From Phycisphaerae bacterium (GTDB taxonomy: Bacteria > Planctomycetota > Phycisphaerae > Phycisphaerales > UBA1924): a stretch of DNA of 64,000 nt. The stretch spans positions 48,553 to 112,552 of the forward strand of contig JAUIHS010000015.1 of assembly GCA_030432255.1 (NCBI GenBank). Reading direction: 5' to 3'. The notes beneath the pieces were generated by a model. The model saw only the letters and a list, made by a program, of their open reading frames with translations. It was not told the origin of the DNA and made no database searches. Made by a program: the position numbers and the translations under genes. This document shows positions 42,794-51,608 of the stretch, one piece after another. Within the stretch, counting starts at the first letter, position 1. Every line of letters begins with the position of its first letter.

Positions 42794-43219
42794 ATGGCGG
42801 TGACGATCGTCATCCTGGTCAGCATCTGCGTGTTGTGCGTCGGCATTCACTTCGAGGTGCTGGTGCGCGCGTCCAGTTTCATGTCGCGGCACCACACGCG
42901 ACCGAAGCGTCGCATTCTGCTGGGGGTCTTTGCGACCGGGGCAGCCCATGTGACGGAGGTGTTGGCGTTCGGCCTGGGTGTCTTCCTCCTTCAGCAACTG
43001 AACTCGCAAGCGCAACTCGCGGGGGATGTGCAGCATCAGTTCCTGGATTCGCTTTACTTCTCGTTCGCCTGCTACAGCACACTGGGCTTCGGTGACCTGG
43101 TGCCGATGGGTCCGATGAAGCTGTTTGCCGGTTGTGAAGCGCTGGCGGGCCTGATTCTCATTGCCTGGTCGGCGTCATTCCTGTACCTGCAGATGGAGCG
43201 GTACTGGCGGACTGACTGA
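42794..43219 (+). CDS. Small two-TM potassium-channel-like protein
   Basis: A 141-residue membrane protein with hydrophobic segments at the N-terminus (VTIVILVSICVLCVGIHFEV), near residues 40-60 and near 115-132. Between the last two lies a pore-loop-like stretch, FACYSTLGFGDLVP, which matches the K+ channel filter (TxGxGD with T-L-G-F-G-D). Small ion-channel-family proteins of this type are common and untested. The start is chosen at 42794 because the TATTCT hexamer is 7 nt upstream. It converges with the P450 gene at 6 nt. Confidence 0.75.
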   Translation: MAVTIVILVSICVLCVGIHFEVLVRASSFMSRHHTRPKRRILLGVFATGAAHVTEVLAFGLGVFLLQQLNSQAQLAGDVQHQFLDSLYFSFACYSTLGFGDLVPMGPMKLFAGCEALAGLILIAWSASFLYLQMERYWRTD

Positions 43220-43225
43220 ACGGGT

Positions 43226-44899
43226 TCAGGACGTATGCCATGGGCAGCCGGGTCCGGACTCGGACGGTGCGTCGGGTGGCGGGCCGGGCGGTGTGGTTCG
43301 ACGTGCAAGTTCGAGGTGAACTCCATCCCCCGGTTTGGTCGAGACTCCGGCGCGATGCGGGTTGTCACTGCTGATCGCCCTGAAGTCGAAGAGTTTCACG
43401 AAGGCGCCGACCACGAGTGCCACCTCCAACTGGCCGAGGTGTTTGCCGGGGCAGAAGCGCGGGCCGTGTCCGAAGCCGAAATGCAGGAGCTCGCGCATGT
43501 CGATCTCATGCTCTTCGATCCAGTCCCAGCGTGCGGGTTCGAAGGTGGACGCCGGGAACCCGGTGCGCTCGGGGCCCCAGTGATCGTCGTGCCGATTGGC
43601 ATGCCAGATGTCGAGAAGGATATGTGTGCCAGCGGGGATATGCAGGCGTCGACCGGTCGGTGTCTCGATCCACGTATCTGCGGTGGCGCGGCGCGGATGG
43701 AAGTAAAGGGAGGGTGTCAGTCGAAGTGTCTCGTTGAGCGCATTCAGGAACGTGCGTGCACCGTTGAGCGCTTCAGGTGTGTAGGCATCGATGTGCGCGA
43801 CTTCGTGCGCGATCTGGTTGCGGGCCACTTCGTGGCGGGCGAGGTGGGCGATGGCCCAGCCGGCATAAGACGTCGTTGCTTCGAGGGCTCCGGCGAGAAA
43901 GACCCGAATGTTGCCGCGAAGCGCCTCGTCCGGCGCATCGGACTTGAACTGCTTCCACAGGCCGCGTCCTTCAGCGCGCCCCTTCAATGCCAGATCGGTC
44001 AGGCGTTCAAAGTCCGCGCGTGCATCGTCGACGGCGCGCAGTCGGCGTGAGAAGGGTGCGAGCAGTGAGGTCGGGAGTCCGACGCGGGTGAGCACGGTGT
44101 CGGTGACGATGTGGTCGATGACCCGATCCAGGGCCGGAACATACCGGTCGCGGATCTCAGGCCATGCGACGTCGGCCCCGAAGAAGTTGTTCACGAGCAT
44201 CTCGAGCATAACGGCCTTGATCTCGGGTTCAAGGTCGATCCGTACGGGCGCGTTATCCGCTGTCTCGAGTCGGGCAAGGGCCTCAAGTCGATGCGCGATC
44301 GTGGCGCGGAAGGTGGCCTCGAACTCGTGAAACTGCTCGGGTTGAAAGAGCGTGGTGCGTGCAAAGGGCGGGGTCGAGATCTTCTTCTGTCGCTTCCATG
44401 CGGGCCCGTTGGCGTAGAGAAGCGTCTCGGTTCCGGTGGCCCGCGCGATGCCGGCGGTGGGGAGAGTGTCTCGATCGAAGTGGCCCGGCCGATCGCTGGT
44501 CATCGTTGATATGGCGCGGATCACCCCGGGGTCACGGGTGACGAAGACCGGCGCGAAGCCGGGGACATCGAGGTAACGGTTGTGGCGGCCGTCCCCCTCC
44601 TCTCGATCGGCGTTCCAGAAGTAGGTTTCGAGAATGCGAATCGGGTCCCGGTAATTCCAGGGGTGAGGAAAGGGCGCCGTCGGGCGCCCGGCGAGACTGA
44701 ACAGGGGAACCCGGGTCGGATGAATGTCACCCTCGAAGGGCGTGCGACGCAGCAGTTGCCGCGGCAGGCGCGCCAAGCGTCCGGCGCCCTTGCGTGTCGG
44801 CGCATCGGCATCGGAGGTCTCGGGCGGAGTGGTATCCGCCCGGGTGTCTGCGGGAGCGTCCATGCCCTGTTCTTGGTCATTCGCTCGATCGGGTTCCAT
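43226..44899 (-). CDS. Cytochrome P450
   Basis: A 557-residue P450 monooxygenase. The heme-thiolate loop is FGFGHGPRFCPGKHLGQ with Cys483. The ExxR motif of helix K is in LNETLRLTPS, and helix I holds FLAGALEATTSYAG, where the usual AGxxT reads AGALEAT. It is about 100 residues longer than the average bacterial P450: a proline/threonine-rich head (about 1-45) and a Pro-rich end (RRTTPPGPPPDAPSE) are added. Substrate unknown; redox partners are not encoded nearby. AGGAATC precedes the ATG. Confidence 0.93.
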   Translation of the reverse strand: MEPDRANDQEQGMDAPADTRADTTPPETSDADAPTRKGAGRLARLPRQLLRRTPFEGDIHPTRVPLFSLAGRPTAPFPHPWNYRDPIRILETYFWNADREEGDGRHNRYLDVPGFAPVFVTRDPGVIRAISTMTSDRPGHFDRDTLPTAGIARATGTETLLYANGPAWKRQKKISTPPFARTTLFQPEQFHEFEATFRATIAHRLEALARLETADNAPVRIDLEPEIKAVMLEMLVNNFFGADVAWPEIRDRYVPALDRVIDHIVTDTVLTRVGLPTSLLAPFSRRLRAVDDARADFERLTDLALKGRAEGRGLWKQFKSDAPDEALRGNIRVFLAGALEATTSYAGWAIAHLARHEVARNQIAHEVAHIDAYTPEALNGARTFLNALNETLRLTPSLYFHPRRATADTWIETPTGRRLHIPAGTHILLDIWHANRHDDHWGPERTGFPASTFEPARWDWIEEHEIDMRELLHFGFGHGPRFCPGKHLGQLEVALVVGAFVKLFDFRAISSDNPHRAGVSTKPGDGVHLELARRTTPPGPPPDAPSESGPGCPWHTS

Positions 44900-44911
44900 G
44901 ATTCCTGATGC

Positions 44912-45011
44912 TCAGAAGAGCGATTCGTCGGGCAACGCGGCAGCCTGCGTGATCCAGTCGATCAGTTGGGGTTCGTCGTAGTGCTCATTCTCATGGATGT
45001 GGAGAGTACTT
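44912..45011 (-). pseudogene. C-terminal remnant of an unrecognised gene
   Basis: On the minus strand a 33-codon stretch reads HIHENEHYDEPQLIDWITQA and ends ALPDESLF before a TGA. The composition is natural-looking, but there is a stop just upstream and no start. It lies in the gap between the beta-lactamase-like and P450 genes. Either a decayed gene end or chance. Confidence 0.3.
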
Positions 45012-45143
45012 CAACGCCGTAGAAGGGGGAAGTTCCAGCGTACGGTCTAGCGGACATGCGGAACGTCTTTGCAAGCTCATTCGCCTCATGGAGCCTTGAG
45101 ACCCGAGCCATCTTCTGCATCAGTCGCGCGACAAGCCGGTCGG

Positions 45144-46331
45144 TCAGTCAGGCTTCAGTGCGCGCCAGGACGCCCTGAGCCATTCGGTGATGGTGTCCTC
45201 GCCGCGCGATTGAGTGAAGTACAGCACGACGAGATCGAGCGACGGTACAGCCAGGGCCACGGTGCCGTCTGAACCGGAATGACCGAAGGTCGTCGGTTCG
45301 GCGCTCTGTACGCCCCAGTGGTACCCGTATTCTCCGTTCTCGTCCGCGCCGTGCTCGGACAACGCGTCGTCCACGATGGGTTGCGACAGCAAGCGGTCAT
45401 CGGATGGTCCGGGGAGGCGTGTGCCGTCCATCCAGCAGACGAGCCATCGGGCGTAGTCACCGACCGTGGAGTACAGCCCGCCCGAAGCGCGGAAGTACCG
45501 CAACTCCTGTTCCTGATCCGGACTCCAGTACTTGATCCAGGCTCCGGTGCCTTCATCGCGTTGGTAGGTCGGGTTCATCCGATGCGCCCACGGCGCTTCG
45601 GGTTCGAACATGGTGTGCGTGTCCACCAAGCCGAGACGGTCAAGGATCCGCTTCTGGATCTGAACCTCGATGGGTTGTCCGGTGATATGCTCGACGAGGG
45701 CGCCGAGTGCAAACGAGTTGACATCGCTGTACGTGAACTGCTCGCCCGGTGCATGTTGTGGGCCCTGCTCGCCGCATGCGTCAACCAGTTCACGGAGGCG
45801 ACTGAGACTTGCCGTCGGGACAGGCCATCCCTCCTGCTCGAATCCGCTCTTGTGCGTCAGGAGCTGTTCGACGGTGATCGATCGGCAACGTTGGTTGTCC
45901 CACGCTGGGAAGAACTCGGCGGGGCGAGAATCCAGTCGCAGACGCCCCTCGTCGATAAGCATCAGCGCGGCCGTTCCCGTGAACGGCTTCGTCATGGAAC
46001 GAATCCGATACACCGAGTTGCAGGCCAGCGGTTTTCGAGCTTCACGATCGCTCCAACCGACCGTTTCGTGCAGCACGGTCCGCCGATCCTTGATGATGAG
46101 CATCTCCGCCCCGACGATGCGATCCTCATCAACGAATCGCTGCGCGAGTTCGACAAGACCACTGAGTTTTTCAGGATCGAGGTCGAGGTCTGTCGGGTCG
46201 GTCTTTGGGAAGTAAAGCTTCTCTGGCGCAGAGGGCTGGGACATTGCCGCGTGAGGCTGCGAAGAGCAGCCGCCACAATTCCACCACGCAGCACCCATGA
46301 CGGCTGCGAAAGCTGCAACTCGCATATTCAT
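45144..46331 (-). CDS. Class C beta-lactamase-related serine hydrolase
   Basis: A 395-residue exported enzyme of the serine beta-lactamase/DD-peptidase fold. The nucleophile motif is S112-M-T-K115 (IRSMTKPF). A second motif, YSDVNSFALG, stands in place of the classical YxN, and the third motif reads FGHSGSDGT (HxG class). These features fit esterases or D-aminopeptidases (EstB/family VIII) more than true lactamases. The N-terminus MNMRVAAFAAVMGAAWWNCG is a signal peptide. Leaderless start supported by TATCTT seven nt upstream. Confidence 0.88.
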   Translation of the reverse strand: MNMRVAAFAAVMGAAWWNCGGCSSQPHAAMSQPSAPEKLYFPKTDPTDLDLDPEKLSGLVELAQRFVDEDRIVGAEMLIIKDRRTVLHETVGWSDREARKPLACNSVYRIRSMTKPFTGTAALMLIDEGRLRLDSRPAEFFPAWDNQRCRSITVEQLLTHKSGFEQEGWPVPTASLSRLRELVDACGEQGPQHAPGEQFTYSDVNSFALGALVEHITGQPIEVQIQKRILDRLGLVDTHTMFEPEAPWAHRMNPTYQRDEGTGAWIKYWSPDQEQELRYFRASGGLYSTVGDYARWLVCWMDGTRLPGPSDDRLLSQPIVDDALSEHGADENGEYGYHWGVQSAEPTTFGHSGSDGTVALAVPSLDLVVLYFTQSRGEDTITEWLRASWRALKPD

Positions 46332-46338
46332 GGTGAAG

Positions 46339-46344
46339 AAGATA
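46339..46344 (-). promoter_or_regulatory. -10 hexamer TATCTT of a leaderless transcript
   Basis: On the minus strand TATCTT ends 7 nt before the ATG at 46331. No Shine-Dalgarno is present. Confidence 0.4.
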
Positions 46345-46468
46345 TCAGGTGGACGACGTATCGCGTATCGCGCCGAATGGACGGCCGCTGCGGCGTACTC
46401 TCCTGCACCCGCGCATCGGGGCGACAGGACTCCATTTGAACTCGTTGCGGCCCAGATCCTTGCTTTGA

Positions 46469-46747
46469 GGGCGGAGGCGCGGACTCTCGCGTTGTGCTGA
46501 AACGGTCATCTCGGTCAGTGCGAATCGCCTCACCGGCGACCCAGACGGCACGCCCAGCACGACGTCGGCGACTGAGTCCCCAATCGCCGCTGGAGTGGTC
46601 ACCTCCCTCTCCGCCGAGTACGCGTTCCGGATGTCGAGCAGCGACAGCGTCCGGGTCACCGCGACGATTGGCCCCGGCGTGCCGGCGCCCGCTGTTCCCA
46701 CGCTCCTCGCTCTTGCCGGGTTCGCTGCGACCCGGCGCCGCCGCTGA
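46469..46747 (+). pseudogene. 3' remnant of a PEP-CTERM protein gene
   Basis: A plus-strand frame opens after a stop at 46466 without any start codon and ends at TGA 46745-46747. Its last residues are VPAPAVPTLLALAGFAATRR followed by two more arginines. This is the three-part PEP-CTERM sorting signal: the VPAPA motif, a hydrophobic helix and an arginine cluster. Upstream residues (VTSLSAEYAFRMSSSDSVRV) look like the end of a beta-rich secreted protein. The front of the gene is missing, so it is read as a truncated pseudogene. Confidence 0.65.
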
Positions 46748-47293
46748 CCTGGGCCTCAACACAGACGCCGCGAGACGTACGGCTCAACGCGTTGGAGAAC
46801 ACGGCTTCTGTCCGAGAACGCCTGATGTTTGTCAGGCGCCTTGCCCCTCAAGAGTGGGTCTCATTTCTTGACCACGGGACGGAATAGACGGGGCACACTC
46901 CGTGTTCACCGAGTGATGAGTCGCTTCCTCGATTCCATCCGATCCTCCCGATCCTCCCGTAGCGACCGCAGGGATCCTCTGCAGGCATCGCTCAACGGGA
47001 CTGGGCTCTCGCTGTTCTAACAGCAATCGGCCGTCCCTGGAGGCGGTGCGCGCTGACTGAGCCGGGCTCCGGCAGAGTCGGCCGTGGCCAACCCTCATTC
47101 CACCATTCACCGTCCGCCGCAAGTGGTACCTGGAGTTCCGCGAGCATCGCGCTCGCTCACTCGGTCTCTTCCGGCTCGTGTTCGCGCCATCGCCGTTCGC
47201 GATCGGCGCCGGGTCATGGCTCGCCTCGGTTGGCGAGTGCATCGGCCAACTCACGTACCTCGGGGGCGTCGCCCCCTCTCAAGGAGAATCTCG

Positions 47294-48205
47294 ATGTTTC
47301 GCAGTCCCGTTTTTACTCTGCCGCTCGGAGCGATGGCCCTTATCGGCGGCACGGGCGTTCCACTCGCGCACGCTCAGTCGTCCGGCCAGCATGTCATTTC
47401 GCAGCACTCGCGTGATGCTGCGGTTGAACCCCACACGATCACGATTGGGATGAGCGGCTACAGCCCCGTCTCGTACATCGAGCACAACCGCGCCGAGCCG
47501 GGCTCCCCGCTTTACACCGCCGAGCACGACGGCGTCACCTACTTCTTCACCAGCGACGCCCAACGTCGCACGTTCGAGCGGAGTCCGAGTCGCTTCCTGC
47601 CCGCGTACGGCGGGTACTGCGCCTTCGGGTGCTCGGTCGACTCGAAGTTCATTCCCGATCCCACGAGCTTCGAGGTCATCAACGGGCGGACCCACCTGTT
47701 CCTGAAGAACGCAGAGATCGATGCCAAGAAGCTCTGGGACGACGCTGAGCCCGCAAAGGTGCGGGCGGAGGCGGACGAGTTCTGGGCGTCACAAAGTAAG
47801 AGCAGGGCCTACATCAACGGGCGGAATGTTCCGGCCAGCGGCATCGGGCTCGACGGGTACAGCCCGGTGTCGTACTTCACAGCCGGGAGGCCGGAGAAGG
47901 GCGACCCGGCGTTCGCGGTCGAGCACAACGGTGTCACCTACCACCTGACCTCCGCCGCACAGGTCGAGATGTTCAAAACCAATCCCGCGAAGTACGAGCC
48001 GCAGTGCGGCGGATGGTGCGCCTTCGGGATGACGGTCGAGGACAAGTTCCCGGTCGATCCGACCAAGTACCGCGTCATCGACGACCGCCTGTACCTGTTC
48101 CTCAACAACGACCAGGTGAATGCGCACGACCTTTGGGGTCAGGGCGAGCAGCAGGAGCTCCTGGGCAAGGCCCACGACCACTGGAAGAAGGTCTCCGGTC
48201 AGTAA
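47294..48205 (+). CDS. Exported protein with two YHS domains
   Basis: A 303-residue exported protein. The start is ATG 47294, with AAGGAGA 6 nt upstream; the signal peptide is LPLGAMALIGGTGVPLAHAQ. Two copies of one domain follow (about 55-145 and 180-275). Each has GYSPVSY, EHxGVTY, a YHS-type GGYCAFG/GGWCAFG motif, a VxxKFxxDPT turn and LFLxN. YHS domains bind metals, often copper or heavy metals. It is the first gene of the accessory stretch and uses a strong ribosome site, unlike the leaderless core genes. Confidence 0.85.
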   Translation: MFRSPVFTLPLGAMALIGGTGVPLAHAQSSGQHVISQHSRDAAVEPHTITIGMSGYSPVSYIEHNRAEPGSPLYTAEHDGVTYFFTSDAQRRTFERSPSRFLPAYGGYCAFGCSVDSKFIPDPTSFEVINGRTHLFLKNAEIDAKKLWDDAEPAKVRAEADEFWASQSKSRAYINGRNVPASGIGLDGYSPVSYFTAGRPEKGDPAFAVEHNGVTYHLTSAAQVEMFKTNPAKYEPQCGGWCAFGMTVEDKFPVDPTKYRVIDDRLYLFLNNDQVNAHDLWGQGEQQELLGKAHDHWKKVSGQ

Positions 48206-48264
48206 CCACTCACGGACTCGGGGTGCGAGAACGCCCCGCGTCCCTTATCCATCGCGAGGTTCCC

Positions 48265-48852
48265 ATGAAACTGCAACAGCTCCTCACTGAGGCCCGATCG
48301 TGTCGCATCTGCGAGCCGCACCTGCCTCATGGTTGTCGCCCGCTGATCCAGGGCTCCGCTCAGTCCCGGATCGTGGTAATCGGACAGGCTCCCGGTGCTG
48401 CGGCGCACGCATCAGGCGTGCCGTGGGACGACCGGAGTGGCGAAAGGCTGCGATCGTGGCTCGGGGTCTCGGACGACGAGTTCTACGACCCAAAGCTCAT
48501 CGCGCTCCTGCCGATGGGGTTCTGCTACCCCGGCACCGGCACGAGCGGCGATCTTCGCCCGCGTACTGAGTGTGCCCCCGAGTGGCACGAGCGTCTGCTC
48601 ACTGGGCTCAAGTCTGTATCGCTCACCGTCGTTACCGGGAAGTACGCGTTCGATCGGTACCTCGGAGACGAGTTCGACACACTCACTGAAAGCGTGCGCG
48701 CGCACGCAGATCTGCTCCCCGAGCGCATCGCACTACCGCACCCATCGCCGCGCAACAACATCTGGCTGAAGAAACACCCGTGGTTTGAGCGCGAAGTGCT
48801 CGTCGCACTTCGCGCACGCGTGCGCGCATTGCTTCGCGCCGCCCGCGACTGA
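48265..48852 (+). CDS. Uracil-DNA glycosylase superfamily protein
   Basis: A 195-residue protein of the UDG fold: motif A VVIGQAPGAAAHASGVPWDD, motif B LPHPSPRN, with GKYAFDRYL between them. One cysteine pair (CRIC) sits near the N-terminus; family 4 and 5 enzymes have four cysteines for an Fe-S cluster, so a cluster is doubtful here. It probably acts on uracil or other damaged bases, or belongs to the UDG-like group of unknown substrate. It begins 59 nt after the YHS gene, probably in the same transcript. Confidence 0.85.
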   Translation: MKLQQLLTEARSCRICEPHLPHGCRPLIQGSAQSRIVVIGQAPGAAAHASGVPWDDRSGERLRSWLGVSDDEFYDPKLIALLPMGFCYPGTGTSGDLRPRTECAPEWHERLLTGLKSVSLTVVTGKYAFDRYLGDEFDTLTESVRAHADLLPERIALPHPSPRNNIWLKKHPWFEREVLVALRARVRALLRAARD

Positions 48853-48883
48853 CACCGCTTGTTTACATGAAAGGAAACATCAC

Positions 48884-49273
48884 ATGAACCCTCGATTCGT
48901 CACCAAGGACATCCACGCTCTGCTCGATTACCCCGTTGCGCTCGCCCTGATGGGCGCTCCGTTCCTGCTGGGTCTCGGCGAGTCCGCGCCCGCCGCCATG
49001 TGGCTCTCGGTCGGCACAGGTGTCGCCGCACTCGTCCTGACCATCTTCACAAATCACAAATTCGGGGTCATCCGAGTCCTGCCGTACTGGTTCCATGTGC
49101 TCGTTGACGGGCTGGTGGGTGTCACGTTCGTCATCGCCCCCTTCGTGCTCGGGTTCAAGGGGCTCGACGCGTGGTTCTATTGGGCGAACGCGGCGGCCGT
49201 GCTCACGGTCGTGAGCCTGAGTCATCCGAGTTCGTTGTCCATGACACTGGCAGGGGCGCCGACAACTGCTTGA
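48884..49273 (+). CDS. Small SPW-repeat-like membrane protein
   Basis: A 129-residue protein with four hydrophobic segments (VALALMGAPFLLGLGESA, MWLSVGTGVAALVLTIFTN, WFHVLVDGLVGVTFVIAPFV, WFYWANAAAVLTVVSL). Repeated APFxLG turns resemble SPW-repeat integral membrane proteins of unknown function. The ATG at 48884 has AAGGAAA 8 nt before it. It ends the plus-strand run YHS-UDG-membrane protein and is followed by a terminator hairpin. Confidence 0.7.
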   Translation: MNPRFVTKDIHALLDYPVALALMGAPFLLGLGESAPAAMWLSVGTGVAALVLTIFTNHKFGVIRVLPYWFHVLVDGLVGVTFVIAPFVLGFKGLDAWFYWANAAAVLTVVSLSHPSSLSMTLAGAPTTA

Positions 49274-49340
49274 AGTCCAAAACCAGCTCGGGGCTTCCCC
49301 AGCTTGAGAGGACGTTTCCGAACCGCTTCCAAGTAGGGCG

Positions 49341-49362
49341 GGGGTCGGCATTTGCCGGCCCC
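49341..49362 (+). terminator. Terminator-like hairpin after the membrane protein gene
   Basis: Stem GGGGTCGGC/GCCGGCCCC (9 bp with one G-T pair) and loop ATTT, followed by TGTCTGTTGTTG. Its core TCGGCATTTGCC is shared with the hairpin at 51571-51596. Confidence 0.55.
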
Positions 49363-49481
49363 TGTCTGTTGTTGCATCGGGATGACAGGACGCCAGTTCA
49401 ACTTTTGCCACCCAGATCGGCTCTTGGAGCCTGGAGACGCGGGTGTTGTTGCACCAGGATTGATGTCCTGCAAGATGCTCC

Positions 49482-50723
49482 TCAGGCGGTCCCTGCGGTC
49501 TGGAACACCCATTCGGGGAACGGGTCCGGCCACGCCGCCCATGCATGCGGCCCCATTGCGAGCTCCTCGTCCGTAAGTAGGTAACTGTCCAGCAGCGATC
49601 GGGTGTGGGCCTCATCCAGCTTCACGCCGATCATCACGACCTCTTGGCGCCGGTCGCCGAACGGATCTTCCCATTTTGACTCGATCCACTCGCATGACTC
49701 GGCGTCGTCCGGCCATCGGTCGCGCGATGCGACGGCCCACCAGCGACCCGCCGGTTCTATCCGGAACGAACCGCCCGCTTGCGACCACATCGCCGCGAAG
49801 TCATGCTTGGTCGCCAGCCGGCAGAAGCCCTTCGACCGTATCGTCTTTAGGAACCCGCCCGTCACCATGTCGTAGAGCCGCTGCGAGTGGAACGGGCGGC
49901 GGGCTCGGTAGATAAAGCTGGAGATGCCGTACTCCTCGGTCTCCGGCGTGTGCTCCTCGTTGAGCTCCTTGATCCACTGCGGCGACGCCATTGACCGCTC
50001 CATGTCGAAACGCCCTGTCCCGATGATCTCGCGAAGATCGACCTCGGAATTGGTCGTTCGGATGATCTTGGCGTCGGCGTTGAGCGACCGGATCATCGCC
50101 TCGACATGGCGCAATTCCTCCTCATCGACGAGGTCGCACTTGTTGACGAGGATCACATCCGCGAACTCAACCTGGTCCGTCAGCAGGTCAGCAATCGACC
50201 GCTCGTCCTCGTCCGAGAGCCCCATTTGCCGATCGGTCAGGTCGTCGTATGTGTGAAACTCAAGCCGGAAGTTGGACGCATCGACCACCGTCACCATCGT
50301 GTCGAGCCGGGACAGCTTCGAGAGGGAGCGTCCATCCTCGTCCTCGAAAGTGAAGGTCTGCGCGACCGGTAGCGGTTCAGAGATTCCGGTGGATTCGATG
50401 AGCAGGTAGTCGAACTTTCCCTCGCGCGCCAGACGCGAAACGGCCTTGAGCAGGTCATCGCGGAGCGTGCAGCAGATGCACCCGTTGGACATTTCAACAA
50501 GCTCTTCCTCGACGCGATCCAAGCTGGCGTCACCCTGCCTGACCAGTTCCGCATCAATGTTCACCTCACTCATGTCATTGACAATGATCGCAACTCGGAG
50601 ACCTTCCCGGTTACGCAGGACATGGTTGAGCAGTGTGGTCTTGCCCGATCCGAGGAAGCCTGAGAGGACTGTAACGGGAAGGCGTTCACGCTTCCCGATG
50701 AGCTTGGTGATGGCGTCAAGCAA
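49482..50723 (-). CDS. CobW/COG0523 family GTPase (probable zinc chaperone)
   Basis: A 413-residue GTPase. P-loop [10 protein letters not shown] (Lys28), conserved metal motif CICC (82-85, in [11 protein letters not shown]), and the nucleotide motif VNKCDL. The C-terminal CobW_C domain has [15 protein letters not shown] and [23 protein letters not shown]0523 proteins deliver zinc, cobalt or iron; those near a Fur-type regulator are usually Zur-controlled zinc insertases (ZigA/YciC). The start is TTG 50723 with GGAG 8 nt before it. It diverges from the regulator operon across a palindromic operator. Confidence 0.92.
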   Translation of the reverse strand: MLDAITKLIGKRERLPVTVLSGFLGSGKTTLLNHVLRNREGLRVAIIVNDMSEVNIDAELVRQGDASLDRVEEELVEMSNGCICCTLRDDLLKAVSRLAREGKFDYLLIESTGISEPLPVAQTFTFEDEDGRSLSKLSRLDTMVTVVDASNFRLEFHTYDDLTDRQMGLSDEDERSIADLLTDQVEFADVILVNKCDLVDEEELRHVEAMIRSLNADAKIIRTTNSEVDLREIIGTGRFDMERSMASPQWIKELNEEHTPETEEYGISSFIYRARRPFHSQRLYDMVTGGFLKTIRSKGFCRLATKHDFAAMWSQAGGSFRIEPAGRWWAVASRDRWPDDAESCEWIESKWEDPFGDRRQEVVMIGVKLDEAHTRSLLDSYLLTDEELAMGPHAWAAWPDPFPEWVFQTAGTA

Positions 50724-50798
50724 AGAGAGTCTCCAGAGACCGACGTGCTCAGCCCCGAAGTGGGCCGCTTGACGCCAGCAGCCGGAAAGCTATGCTAA

Positions 50799-50814
50799 TG
50801 GCAATTCATTGTCA
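50799..50814. promoter_or_regulatory. Putative Zur/Fur-type operator
   Basis: TGGCAATTCATTGTCA: 7-2-7 inverted repeat with one mismatch, in an AT-rich island between the divergent GTPase and the micro-protein/Fur operon. Shape and place fit a Fur-family site, probably bound by the regulator encoded at 51094-51477. Confidence 0.6.
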
Positions 50815-50833
50815 ATAACACGGAGGCCCCACT

Positions 50834-51049
50834 ATGTCTGCATGCTGCCCGAATTGTCCCGCCACCCCGCTCGGCACCGAAATCGCTTCAATCTGCACCG
50901 AATGCGCAACCGCGACTGTCGGGGGAGCTTCGTTCAGCCTGCCCGTCATGATTGCAACAGCCATCTGCGCCGCGGCACTCGTCTTGACATATCAGTCGCT
51001 CAGTCGGCAGTGGCGCCGGCGCCCGAATGTGACATTGGCCAACGCGTAA
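50834..51049 (+). CDS. Cysteine-rich small membrane protein, unknown
   Basis: A 71-residue protein with CGGAGG 8 nt before the ATG. The head holds cysteines C4, C5, C8, C21 and C24 (CCPNC and CTEC), a zinc-ribbon-like CxxC pair. One membrane segment follows (LPVMIATAICAAALVLTY, about 37-54), then a basic tail RQWRRRP. It is the first gene of the operon with the Fur-type regulator and lies just beyond the putative operator. A membrane zinc binder or metal-buffer role is an inference; no family was recognised. Confidence 0.75.
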   Translation: MSACCPNCPATPLGTEIASICTECATATVGGASFSLPVMIATAICAAALVLTYQSLSRQWRRRPNVTLANA

Positions 51050-51093
51050 ACTGGTGAGTCGAATCCTCACCTTGGATGCGCAAAGGAAGACCC

Positions 51094-51477
51094 ATGTCGC
51101 TACGCCGTGATACCGCGCAGCAGCGGGCAATTCGCCAAGCCATCGAGACAGCAGGTCGCCCGCTCTCTGTCCAGGAGATTCACACACTGGCCCTGGAGCA
51201 GACATCCAGCCTTGGGCTGCGAACTGTCTATCGAATCCTGAACCGATTGACCGAAGACGGCTCGGTTGTTCCTGTCATGGTGCCCGGGCAGTCCGATCGA
51301 TATGAGCCAGCAGCCGTTGCGACAAAGCACCACCATCACTTCCACTGTGATTCGTGTGATCGAGTCTTTGATGTTGGCGCGTGCCCTGGCGGGCTCAATC
51401 GCCTATTGCCACCAGGATTCGAACTCTCCGGACACGAGCTCACTCTGTGGGGACTCTGCGTAGATTGCGCTGGATAG
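51094..51477 (+). CDS. Fur family transcriptional regulator (probably Zur)
   Basis: A 127-residue Fur-type regulator. It has a winged helix (LSVQEIHTLALEQTSSLGLRTVYRIL), the metal motif HHHHFHCDSC at the hinge and a structural zinc site from C85xxC88 and C122xxC125. It starts 44 nt after the micro-protein stop; AAGGAAGA precedes the ATG at 51094. The divergent COG0523 GTPase and the palindrome between them point to zinc as the sensed metal, so Zur is favoured over Fur or PerR. Confidence 0.9.
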   Translation: MSLRRDTAQQRAIRQAIETAGRPLSVQEIHTLALEQTSSLGLRTVYRILNRLTEDGSVVPVMVPGQSDRYEPAAVATKHHHHFHCDSCDRVFDVGACPGGLNRLLPPGFELSGHELTLWGLCVDCAG

Positions 51478-51570
51478 GCGCTTTTGACTTGCCCGGCCTG
51501 AACCGGCGTGCCACGTCACTCACAGAACGCCCCGGATGACAGGGCGTCTTTGAACCCACGGTAAACACAG

Positions 51571-51596
51571 AAGGCCTCGGCATTTGCCGAAGCCTT
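51571..51596. terminator. Hairpin between the Fur gene and tRNA-Pro
   Basis: Stem AAGGCCTCGGC/GCCGAAGCCTT with one mismatch and loop ATTT. It could end the plus-strand regulator transcript. On the minus strand it lies 12 nt after the tRNA 3' end and is followed by CTGTGTTT, so it could also end the tRNA. Confidence 0.55.
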
Positions 51597-51608
51597 CCGG
51601 TGTACCAA

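Larger units (their letters stand above)
46332..47293. other. Gene-poor region of 0.96 kb with decayed coding traces
   Basis: No intact gene is recognised. It contains the PEP-CTERM remnant (46469-46747) and a plus-strand open stretch before 47290 that reads RRKWYLEFREHRARSLGLF with codon use like real genes but no start. It also holds a short direct repeat CGATCCTCC near 46940. The region looks like a degraded junction between the core chromosome on the left and the accessory genes on the right. Confidence 0.5.

Noticed and set aside
46829..47020. 63-codon frame ending DRRDPLQASLNGTGLSLF as a small gene
   Set aside because: No ribosome site, serine/arginine-rich low-complexity composition, and it lies in a decayed region.
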